Origin: Acidimicrobiales bacterium
Lineage (GTDB): Bacteria; Actinomycetota; Acidimicrobiia; Acidimicrobiales; Poriferisodalaceae
Length of the DNA stretch: 64,000 nucleotides
Assembly (NCBI GenBank): GCA_030743005.1
Contig: JASLTG010000002.1
Span: 33,218 to 97,217 of the forward strand
Reading direction: 5' to 3'
Shown here: one piece after another, positions 8,706 through 16,185 of the stretch
Numbering within the stretch: the stretch's first letter is position 1
How the letters are laid out: each line of letters starts with the position of its first letter
Position numbers and translations under genes: made by a program
Notes under the pieces: generated by a model
What the model saw: only the letters and a program-made list of their open reading frames with translations
What the model was told of the DNA's origin: nothing
Database searches by the model: none

Positions 8706-9814
8706 CTATACGCGTTGACTGATCCATTCGACGATTAGGTCAGCTGCTTCGTCGCGGGCGTCATCCCGATCACGAAGGTAGTGATCGCCTTCAATAGTGC
8801 TTGTCGTTAGATCATCTGAGCCAAGCGCTTCGACAATGGCCTGTGTGTCACCGGGGAAGACGCCCGTGTCTCCATTGGCATCAATAACGAGTGCCGGAAT
8901 CGTGATCCGTTGTAGATGCGGTGCTGCGTTGCATTGCGAATCGGTAAGACTCCACATGGATAGCCAAGTTCGCAGGGAGCTAACAGTCCCGACACCGTAA
9001 ATCCCATAATTGGCTCTTCGTGGATCACCGAGGTAACAATTCGGGAATTCACGATTACTTGGATCGATGGAGCCGTCAATCATTCGTAGGTCAGCCCATA
9101 AGCGCGGCGTTGTAAATAACCGGTCGTAGTGGCCTGCAGAAACAATGCGATCAATTTCGTCGCGGGCCCACTGGGTGATTCGATCATTTCGCTCTCGCTG
9201 AGCTTGACGATATTGGGCAATGAAGCTCTCAGTGAATGGGATTTCTCTGCCCTCTGCATACGGATTCAAATCGTCGTTGACGCTCAACGGGTCGTCTTCT
9301 CGTTCAACTGATGGATCCATCCAATTCGTCAATACTTCGGGTCGTCCGGGGTGAGCGGCGAGAGAAATGTAGAGGTCTGCACCGGGTACTTCTAGAGCAG
9401 AAGGGACAATCGAACTGCGTCCATATTCTGGTTCAAGGTTCGGCTGCATCGATTGCGATTGGTATGCAGCCATGAGCGAGCCACCACCTGAATTGCCCAG
9501 CAATACGACAGTTTGCACACCCGCTTCGTCCCGCAACCAGCGAACTCCCACTGCTATTTCGGCAATTGCATGGTCCAGCAGAAAATAGGGTTCAGCACCT
9601 CGAAAGCGCGTGTTCCATCCGAGAAATCCAACTCCGCGACGAGCACAAAGGTCAGCCAGATAATGCTCACTGAAATCGATGTTGTAGTGGGTCGCTATTA
9701 CAGCAACAGAGGGACGGCTTCCTCGGGGTCGATGGTAGATCCCTTGGCAAGGGTGACCTCCAGCTCCCGCACGCCCAACAACTGGAGAGGCAAGGCCGAC
9801 AAATTCCCGTTCAA
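8706..9814 (-). CDS. Alpha/beta hydrolase with an apparent frameshift
   Basis: The long frame (8706-9551) holds an alpha/beta hydrolase core with nucleophile elbow VVLLGNSGGGSLM and later IDANGDTGVFPGD and EGDHYLRDR, probably the acid and histidine. The frame stays open upstream and encodes a convincing N-terminal part, ATHYNIDFSEHYLADL and GVGFLGWNTRFRG, but it has no ATG, GTG or TTG before 9551. A second frame offers TTG at 9814, only 9 bases after the VOC gene stop, reading MNGNLSALPLQLLGVRELEV and ending at 9698. One extra base near the run of four G at 9725-9728 (forward strand) would join the two. So this is either a real frameshift or an assembly error. Substrate unknown. Confidence 0.6.
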
Positions 9815-9823
9815 CTGACCCGC

Positions 9824-10300
9824 TCAGCTGAGTTCTCCAATGGGTGCCGCTAGCAAACGAGCCGCTTCCTTTTCGTCTACTGGCATTCCTGTGGTGTCAC
9901 GGCAAAGTTCTACGAGAACTTGGTTGGGGTCGAGGTAATACAGCGAGTAACACCAGCCATGATCAATTTCCATCGTGGGTTCAACACCTTCTGATGTCAT
10001 GCGAGAGCGAACCTCCTCTTGCATTTCTTCAGTGGCCTCAAACGCCGCATGGTTTACAAACACTGGCACTCCGAGACTTTCGTTCACATCCGTTGTCCAG
10101 TCAGGTTTCTCTCCTATGTTCTCAAATGCAAAAAACGCAATGCATTGGCCATTCCCTGTGTCGAAAAACACGTGCTTGATCCAGCCCTCTTCCCGGTCAT
10201 GGAACTCTGTATTGACTAGCGGGAATCCAAAAAGATCCTCATAGAAGTGTCGCGTGGCCTCGAGATCTTTGGTTGAGTATGCAACGTGGTGAAATGCCAT
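9824..10300 (-). CDS. VOC family (glyoxalase/bleomycin-resistance fold) protein
   Basis: A 158-residue vicinal-oxygen-chelate protein: MAFHHVAYSTKDLEATRHFYEDLFGF is the standard first beta-alpha-beta unit with a metal-ligand His, and DHGWCYSLYYLDPNQVLVELC closes the second unit with the final Glu ligand. Such proteins act as dioxygenases, isomerases or thiol-transferases on small substrates; none can be assigned here. CGGAGAACCG precedes the ATG. The alpha/beta hydrolase probably follows in the same transcript. Confidence 0.85.
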   Translation of the reverse strand: MAFHHVAYSTKDLEATRHFYEDLFGFPLVNTEFHDREEGWIKHVFFDTGNGQCIAFFAFENIGEKPDWTTDVNESLGVPVFVNHAAFEATEEMQEEVRSRMTSEGVEPTMEIDHGWCYSLYYLDPNQVLVELCRDTTGMPVDEKEAARLLAAPIGELS

Positions 10301-10311
10301 CGGTTCTCCGT

Positions 10312-11610
10312 TCAGTCGGCCTGCACTCCAGTTTCGCGGACGCGAGCGCCCTGCACGACCGCGATTGCTGCAACTACCGCTAAAAACACTGATACCAGGG
10401 CTGCCCAGTGAGCTAGATCATGGTAGCTGCGTTGCTCTACAGCTAACCCCGATGAAATTCCCGCAGCTGCACCAGTCGCTGTCATCAAGACATCGGCTGT
10501 TGATTGAGTGGCGACGCGAACTTCGGGTGGGAATGCCTCTGTCATGAGTGCGCTGCCGGCGACGAGTGAAGAGCACCATCCAATTCCGATCAGGAACAAC
10601 CCTACGAAGTGCCCTGTTGCGTCAATGGCATCAGTATGCGATGCAATCTCAGAACCGAGCGCTGTGACAACAGCGCCAATCCCTATCAATAACTCTTTGC
10701 TTAGTCGGTCGGCAATTCTTCCGATCCAGGGGGAGAAGGCGTACATCCCGACGATATGCATCGAAATCATCAAACCTATGATGAGCGGGTCCTGGTTCCC
10801 GTCCCTCATATGCAGCGGCGTTACAGTCATAACCCCAACCATCACGCCTTGTGACAGCATCATTCCCAATAAAGCGATTCGTGCTGCGGGGTGCCCAAGG
10901 ATCAAACCCAAATCAGAGAAACGCGGGCCTCGAATGGAAACTTTGCTTGCGTCAGCTACTAGCAGCAGCGGATCTGGTCTTAGTCGTTTCAAAATAGCCC
11001 CGGCAGCGACAACGAAGAGGGTGACAGAAACCAGGTACGAGAAGACGAATCCGCTTCCTCCTTCAGATGAGCCCGCTAGCGACCTAAGCCCCAGGCCCAC
11101 TGTCGGTCCAAGCACTGACCCAACTGTGTTTGCCCAGACAACCAAGCTGATGCTTTTCGCTCGATTTTCGTCGGTCGCAAGATCAGACCCTGCGTAGCGG
11201 GCAGCTAAGTTTCCAGCTTGTCCGCAACCGCAGAGGGTCATTCCGACCACAAGAAGGATGTAGGTCTCAGTGAACGCTGCCACTAAGGCACAACTTGCTC
11301 CTACAGACCCGACCAAATAGGCGGCGCCTATGCCGACACGTCTTCCCCGCTTTGCCATTACGGCAGCGACTGGAATTCCCGCCAAACTTTGGCCGATGCT
11401 CAAACCAACCGCGGCGAGGGCTCCCAACGTGTCGCTTCCGGTGATCTCACTGCCTAAGAGCGCAGCTACGGAGTATGAAGTTCCCATGGCTAGACCACCT
11501 GGAACTACACCTTGTTGCAGAACCCGAACGGTCCGCTTCTGAACAGCGTCACGGTCGGTTGTCTGGTCAGTCAATCTGTTCTCGCTTCTCGCGCGATCGT
11601 TTGCGCCCAT
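10312..11610 (-). CDS. MFS transporter
   Basis: A 432-residue protein with about 12 hydrophobic helices. A small glycine-rich first helix (QQGVVPGGLAMGTSYSV) is followed by VMAKRGRRVGIGAAYLVG, the loop 2-3 motif. Residues 200-220 form the basic central loop. It looks like a drug or metabolite permease with no readable substrate. The ATG at 11610 overlaps the acyl-CoA ligase end by 40 bases. The alternative is the TTG at 11574, which overlaps the ligase TGA directly in the common TTGA fashion and gives 420 residues. It probably forms an operon with the ligase upstream and the VOC and hydrolase genes downstream. Confidence 0.82.
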   Translation of the reverse strand: MGANDRARSENRLTDQTTDRDAVQKRTVRVLQQGVVPGGLAMGTSYSVAALLGSEITGSDTLGALAAVGLSIGQSLAGIPVAAVMAKRGRRVGIGAAYLVGSVGASCALVAAFTETYILLVVGMTLCGCGQAGNLAARYAGSDLATDENRAKSISLVVWANTVGSVLGPTVGLGLRSLAGSSEGGSGFVFSYLVSVTLFVVAAGAILKRLRPDPLLLVADASKVSIRGPRFSDLGLILGHPAARIALLGMMLSQGVMVGVMTVTPLHMRDGNQDPLIIGLMISMHIVGMYAFSPWIGRIADRLSKELLIGIGAVVTALGSEIASHTDAIDATGHFVGLFLIGIGWCSSLVAGSALMTEAFPPEVRVATQSTADVLMTATGAAAGISSGLAVEQRSYHDLAHWAALVSVFLAVVAAIAVVQGARVRETGVQAD

Positions 11611-13214
11611 CGATAGTCCGGTTTACCCGCTGGGCTCCGTTTGATTTGGTCGACCTCGACTATTGCTTTAGGTCGCTTGTATCGGGCGATGTAGTCACTG
11701 CAATGTTCAATGATGTCGGACTCTAAAGCTGTTGCTTGTTCTACAAGCTGAACAACCGCAACAACCTCATTCCCCCATCGGGAACTCGGCCGGCCACACA
11801 CAACGACGTCGTACACGGCGGGGTGAGTCTTCACAGCATTCTCTACTTCTTCCGCAAAAATTTTTTCTCCACCAGAATTGATGGTGACTGAATCTCGACC
11901 CAATACTTGGATTCGACGATCTTCGAGCAAGCGCGCTCGATCTCCTGGAACAGAGAACCTTGCCCCTCCTATGACTGGAAAAGTTTTCTGAGTCTTCTCC
12001 GCGTCGTTCAAATACCCCAACGGCACTCGCCCCGACATAGCGAACCAGCCAATCTCGTCTGATCCTGCTTCAACTAAGGCATCCATTTGTGTGTTAACGA
12101 CTGCACTACCTGACGCCGGCTCAAAGTCACCCGTACTCGCTTTTTCCGCTGTGGTGCTCACGTTGCTTCCTTGAACACCAGTCTCGCTCGACCCAATAGA
12201 GTCTCGGATAGTTACTCCACCAAACTGCTGTTTGAGTTCTTCTTTCAGTTCGGCATTCAACACCGCGCCTCCACTGATGATTGAACGCAACGAACGTGGA
12301 ATCAGTTGGCCAGATTTCGAAGCGTCTAACAGAGGTCTGGCGAAGGCATCCCCGACTATTTGTAAGAATTCGACATCTTCACGTTCGCAGGCCTCAAGAA
12401 CACTTGCCGCGTCGTAGCGATCAGTGATGTCGGGTAGAACAACTGTGTGTCCCATCGATAACGCTTGGAGTGCTATCCACTGAGCGGCACCATGCATGAA
12501 TGGGGCGCTGGTCATCCAACGCAGTGTCCCTCTATCTGCTGCGCTAGCGATCTCAGCGTAGGAGTCGTATTCGCGGTTTTCTTTTCTGTTTAATCCCCCT
12601 AAGGCAGCCACAAAAAAATCTGCGTTGCGCCAAAGCACCCCCTTGGGCAGTCCCGTAGTTCCTCCGGTGTAGAGGACATATAAATCATCGGGAGAGCAGT
12701 CATTCAGATCTCTTGGTTCGTGGCTTTGAATGAAGTCGTTGTAATAAACAGCGCCTTCTAGTAATCGGTTTCCTGATTCGTCTGGTACTTGGACGATGAG
12801 TTCGATGCTCGGCAATTGAGGCAGAACTTCAGCGAGATTCGGTGCGTAAGCAGAGTTGACGATGACTGCCTTTGCTTCTGAATCAGTCAAAAGATGACAC
12901 AGTTCATCTGCTATGTACCTGTGATTCACATTGAATGTGGCGGCTCGTGCGGCCCAACCACCCAACATCGATTCGAGATATTCGAACTCGTTATTTAGAT
13001 ACAGGGCTATGTGATCTTGACCGCTTTCATGCCCTGCTAATTCTGAACGTTCTTTTCGACATGAGAGACCCGCTGCGTCTAAGGCGCTTCCTAACCTGCG
13101 ATAACGGTCGACAAATTCAGGGAAGGAAACCTCATTCCTCTGGTGGATGAGTGCCGTCCGGTCGGGGTGCGCTTCGGCAACTGCTGCTATCGCCCGAGCC
13201 AGGTTGAATTCCAC
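11571..13214 (-). CDS. Acyl-CoA ligase (AMP-binding, FadD-like)
   Basis: An adenylate-forming enzyme of 547 residues. The phosphate-binding loop YTGGTTGLPKGV is near residue 175, the later motifs SSETGVQG and YLNDAEKTQ are recognisable, and the C-terminal VTINSGGEKIFAEEVENAV and KRSPAGKPDYRW carry the hinge and catalytic lysine. It activates a carboxylic acid to its CoA thioester via an acyl-adenylate; chain length is unknown. The start GTG at 13214 gives MEFNLARAIAAVAEAHPDR, the classic N-terminus of this actinobacterial group, and a TACTGT -10 hexamer lies 7 bases upstream. The open frame extends to 13328 but would run into the divergent Maf region. Confidence 0.9.
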   Translation of the reverse strand: MEFNLARAIAAVAEAHPDRTALIHQRNEVSFPEFVDRYRRLGSALDAAGLSCRKERSELAGHESGQDHIALYLNNEFEYLESMLGGWAARAATFNVNHRYIADELCHLLTDSEAKAVIVNSAYAPNLAEVLPQLPSIELIVQVPDESGNRLLEGAVYYNDFIQSHEPRDLNDCSPDDLYVLYTGGTTGLPKGVLWRNADFFVAALGGLNRKENREYDSYAEIASAADRGTLRWMTSAPFMHGAAQWIALQALSMGHTVVLPDITDRYDAASVLEACEREDVEFLQIVGDAFARPLLDASKSGQLIPRSLRSIISGGAVLNAELKEELKQQFGGVTIRDSIGSSETGVQGSNVSTTAEKASTGDFEPASGSAVVNTQMDALVEAGSDEIGWFAMSGRVPLGYLNDAEKTQKTFPVIGGARFSVPGDRARLLEDRRIQVLGRDSVTINSGGEKIFAEEVENAVKTHPAVYDVVVCGRPSSRWGNEVVAVVQLVEQATALESDIIEHCSDYIARYKRPKAIVEVDQIKRSPAGKPDYRWAQTIAREARTD

Positions 13215-13221
13215 GGACGAG

Positions 13222-13227
13222 ACAGTA
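13222..13227 (-). promoter_or_regulatory. -10 element TACTGT, leaderless start of acyl-CoA ligase
   Basis: TANNNT hexamer on the reverse strand ending 7 bases before the GTG at 13214. It supports that internal start. Confidence 0.45.
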
Positions 13228-13337
13228 ACCAATCTGAAGGGCTGCAGTTCTTGAAATGTGGGTCGAATTTCTCGCCCTAGAAAGGATTTGTTGCACCAAT
13301 AGCTTTCTCTGATTTGTTGATCAGACAAAATGGGTGC

Positions 13338-13922
13338 ATGGATAAGCAGCTTGTTCTCGCATCTGGTTCGCCCCGCCGAAAGGAGCTGCTGTCTCTGCTA
13401 GGTGTCGACTTCACGATCCGCGCACCCGAAATCGACGAATTGCAGCAGGTGGGTGAAGACCCGGAAAAATATGTTCGGCGGGTTTCCTCGGAGAAGGCCT
13501 CGGCAGTACAGGGGTCAGTGACTTTAGGAGCCGATACGTGCGTTGTGTTAGAGGGCACTATTTATGGCAAGCCAGTCAGTCTGGAAAATGCAGAAGCGAC
13601 GCTTCGAAAATTATCTGGCAAGGTGCACCAGGTTGTGTCTGGCGTAGCGGTCCGGTCTAGCGGGCAACTAATGGTTACCGTTGTTCATACCGACGTAGAG
13701 TTTATTTCCTTGAATCAGCGCCTAATTGATTGGTACCTAGGCTTAGGTGAGTCTCTCGACAAAGCAGGGGCATACGCGCTTCAAGGTGCTGGAGGTTCGC
13801 TCATCAAAGCTATTAATGGCAGCCATTCAAATGTCGTCGGTTTACCCCTCGTCGAGACCGCAAGTCTGCTCGCCCGAGCTGGCGTTGACCTGATGTCCCC
13901 GGAACGAAACAGGACATCGTGA
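13338..13922 (+). CDS. maf: Maf family nucleotide pyrophosphatase
   Basis: A 194-residue protein starting MDKQLVLASGSPRRKELLS, the diagnostic Maf SxSPRR motif. TLGADTCVVLEGTIYGKP contains the conserved catalytic Asp, and LDKAGAYALQGAGG and INGSHSNVVGLPL are further Maf signatures. Members hydrolyse dTTP, UTP or modified NTPs and affect septation. The ATG at 13338 starts the conserved part. An upstream TTG at 13314 is possible but adds no conserved residues. It heads a three-gene run with dusB and the cyclo-ligase, joined by start/stop overlaps. Confidence 0.93.
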   Translation: MDKQLVLASGSPRRKELLSLLGVDFTIRAPEIDELQQVGEDPEKYVRRVSSEKASAVQGSVTLGADTCVVLEGTIYGKPVSLENAEATLRKLSGKVHQVVSGVAVRSSGQLMVTVVHTDVEFISLNQRLIDWYLGLGESLDKAGAYALQGAGGSLIKAINGSHSNVVGLPLVETASLLARAGVDLMSPERNRTS

Positions 13923-15103
13923 CCGCTTACAAAAGTGCACTCAATGAAAACCTGGATCCATTTCGGCACGGAGAAGTGCGGCCCGTGGAACTAGGGCCAA
14001 TCCATCTCGAAACTCCTGTCGTCTTGGCGCCGATGGCAGGGGTGACCGACTGGCCGTTTCGGTCGTTGTGTTCGGCTTGGGGCGCTGCTCTATATGTCAA
14101 TCAAATGATTACAGCTAGGGCTTTAGTCGAAGAAAATTCGTTGACATGGAAGCTGGCCGAATTCGGTGCAAATGAAGTGACCCGCTCGATTCAGCTCTAC
14201 GGGACAGACCCAAAGTACGTGTCCTTGGCCGTCCAAATGCTGAAAGATCGATTAGGGGTCGACCACATCGACATGAATTTCGGATGCCCGGCTCCGAAGG
14301 TCACCAGGAACGGTGGAGGGGCAGCTATCCCAGTGAAACGTCGACTCCTCGCCGCGATAGTCGACGCAGCGGTAGAAGCCGCCGATGAGACACCGGTGAC
14401 TATCAAGTTTCGTAAAGGCATCGATGACGAGAATTTGACCTTTCTCGACAGCGGATGGATAGCCCAAGAATCAGGTTGCGCTGCAGTTACTTTGCATGCA
14501 CGAACCGCTAATGACCTTTATTCGGGTCATGCAGATTGGGATGCCATCGCGGAATTAGTTCAACACATCGATATCCCAGTGTTCGGCAATGGTGACATTT
14601 GGGAACCATGGGACGCTTTGCGAATGATGCGCCACACAGGAGCAGCAGGAGTTGAAGTCGGTAGAGGCTGTTTGGGACGACCTTGGCTCTTTGCCGATCT
14701 GGTATCGGTGCTGAGTGGAGAAGAGCCCCAGTTAACTCAGCCAAAGCTCGGACTGGTCGCCGAAGTCATGCTCGACCACCTAACGCGGTTACTGAAATTT
14801 TATGATGAGGACGAAAGCGTGATCGTGCGCCGCTTTCGCAAGCACGCTGGTTGGTACGTTGCAGGTTGGCCGGTCGGTAAAGAGCTTCGAAGACGTCTTC
14901 ACGCTGTAAGCAGCTTCGATGATTTGGCAGCTGTAACTAAAGAATTTGACCAGGACGCCGCACTACCACCCGAGGGAGTGCGAGTGAAACGGAGCCACAC
15001 TGGTGGCCCACGTAAGGTTGCACTCCCCGAAAATTGGTTAGCAGACCCCGACGAAGAGGTAACGCTTGCTTCAAGCGCAGAGGTAAACGTAAGTGGCGGT
15101 TAA
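13919..15103 (+). CDS. dusB: tRNA-dihydrouridine synthase, DusB-like
   Basis: A 394-residue FMN TIM-barrel enzyme that reduces uridine to dihydrouridine in the tRNA D-loop. APMAGVTDWPFRSLC is the FMN-phosphate entry loop, and MNFGCPAPKVTRNGGGAA holds the catalytic Cys of the family. KFRKGID and LHARTANDLYSGHADWDAI follow, then GNGDIWEPWDA and VGRGCLGRPWLF, and a C-terminal helical tRNA-binding domain. The start GTG at 13919 overlaps the maf stop codon (GTGA). The last 11 bases overlap the next gene. Confidence 0.93.
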   Translation: MTAYKSALNENLDPFRHGEVRPVELGPIHLETPVVLAPMAGVTDWPFRSLCSAWGAALYVNQMITARALVEENSLTWKLAEFGANEVTRSIQLYGTDPKYVSLAVQMLKDRLGVDHIDMNFGCPAPKVTRNGGGAAIPVKRRLLAAIVDAAVEAADETPVTIKFRKGIDDENLTFLDSGWIAQESGCAAVTLHARTANDLYSGHADWDAIAELVQHIDIPVFGNGDIWEPWDALRMMRHTGAAGVEVGRGCLGRPWLFADLVSVLSGEEPQLTQPKLGLVAEVMLDHLTRLLKFYDEDESVIVRRFRKHAGWYVAGWPVGKELRRRLHAVSSFDDLAAVTKEFDQDAALPPEGVRVKRSHTGGPRKVALPENWLADPDEEVTLASSAEVNVSGG

Positions 15104-15665
15104 CTCTGACCCGCAATCCGCCAAGGAGACGTGGCGAAAAGAGCTGAGACCACTCAGAACCAAGATTGACGCCTCTACGGAGATGACTGTGGTCGCTCAC
15201 TTAGCAACCTTCTTAGACCGCATTGGCGGGTTGTTTCTGTTCTACCGAGCAATGTCTACTGAACTTCAACTGGACAGTTTGGCTGATCAACTCGGATGGG
15301 AACGGTTCGTGACCACTCGAACACCAGAGACTGGCACACTCACCGTTCATCCGACGACCGGACCCATGGAGTTACACCGATTTGGCTATATGCAGCCAAT
15401 CGAGACCGCAGAAACCGTTCCACTTAACTCAGTTTCAGTGGCTCTGGTACCCGTTCTAGCTGTGGACACACATGGGAATCGACTAGGCCACGGAGCAGGT
15501 TACTACGACGAACTTCTTTCTCGACTCCCCAGTGGTTGTCTAAGAATTGGAGTTTCCACGGAACGATTTATATTCGACGAATTGCCGTCGGAACCTCATG
15601 ACGTTCTAATGACCCACCTAGCATCCGAGGCCGGAGTGCGTGCTGTTGCTGGCCCGGCCAGTTAG
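15093..15665 (+). CDS. 5-formyltetrahydrofolate cyclo-ligase
   Basis: A 190-residue protein of the MTHFS family, which makes 5,10-methenyl-THF from 5-formyl-THF with ATP. The Lys/Arg-rich N-terminal ATP-contact helix is seen as ETWRKELRPLRTKI. The folate and Mg-phosphate site is VALVPVLAVDTHGNRLGHGAGYYDELL, a very characteristic run. It starts with GTG at 15093, inside the last codons of dusB. It closes the maf-dusB run and converges on the thioesterase gene one base away. Confidence 0.88.
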   Translation: MAVNSDPQSAKETWRKELRPLRTKIDASTEMTVVAHLATFLDRIGGLFLFYRAMSTELQLDSLADQLGWERFVTTRTPETGTLTVHPTTGPMELHRFGYMQPIETAETVPLNSVSVALVPVLAVDTHGNRLGHGAGYYDELLSRLPSGCLRIGVSTERFIFDELPSEPHDVLMTHLASEAGVRAVAGPAS

Positions 15666-15666
15666 T

Positions 15667-16164
15667 TCAAGTCGGCTCGTATCGCATTTGACGCCATCGT
15701 GAGGTTGCAGTTGTAACTTCCACCATTTCAGATGAAAGCAAAACGCCTTCTACAAAAATGTCGCGCCCTTCCACTTCTGTGACCCAAGCTCGGGCAACCA
15801 CTTCTTCAGCTAAAAACGCCGGCCTCAAATAGCTGAGGTGCATTTCTGCCGTGGCGCAAGCCAAATCAGGTGCTTCATGGGTCAAGGTACTCTGAGCCGC
15901 TACGCCCATTACCTCATCAAGAATCGCCGCTTGGATTCCGCCATGGATGACTGTGTCAAACCCACAATGATGTTGCTCCGTCAGGTGGCGGGTCTCGATG
16001 GTGCCATCGTCGTATCTGAAAAAGCTCAGCCCAAGGCCTTTCTGATTCGAAGTTGAGCAACCGAAACACTGGTCAACTCCTAACCTTTCGAGCGGGTAGG
16101 GGCTGGGTGGGGTTTGCGCGTCATGGTCCCTTGGGCGTTTTGTCACATATGGAATCGTAGGCAT
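15667..16164 (-). CDS. PaaI-like hotdog thioesterase
   Basis: A 165-residue hotdog-fold protein. DTVIHGGIQAAILDEVMGVAA is the central helix with the HGG-x(5)-D catalytic pattern of the PaaI/4HBT group. CFGCSTSNQKGLGLSFF before it is common in actinobacterial members. It probably hydrolyses an acyl-CoA. It lies 21 bases downstream of the double CaiB transferase on the same strand, so it may release acids or recycle CoA from that pathway. Confidence 0.85.
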   Translation of the reverse strand: MPTIPYVTKRPRDHDAQTPPSPYPLERLGVDQCFGCSTSNQKGLGLSFFRYDDGTIETRHLTEQHHCGFDTVIHGGIQAAILDEVMGVAAQSTLTHEAPDLACATAEMHLSYLRPAFLAEEVVARAWVTEVEGRDIFVEGVLLSSEMVEVTTATSRWRQMRYEPT

Positions 16165-16185
16165 TCAAGGCAATCCGCGCTCACC

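Noticed and set aside
8677..8720. Terminator between surE and the hydrolase (ATAGC...GCTAT)
   Set aside because: Only a 5-bp stem and no T run; too weak.
13314..13337. TTG start for Maf at 13314
   Set aside because: Adds eight residues with no Maf similarity; ATG at 13338 directly precedes the conserved segment.
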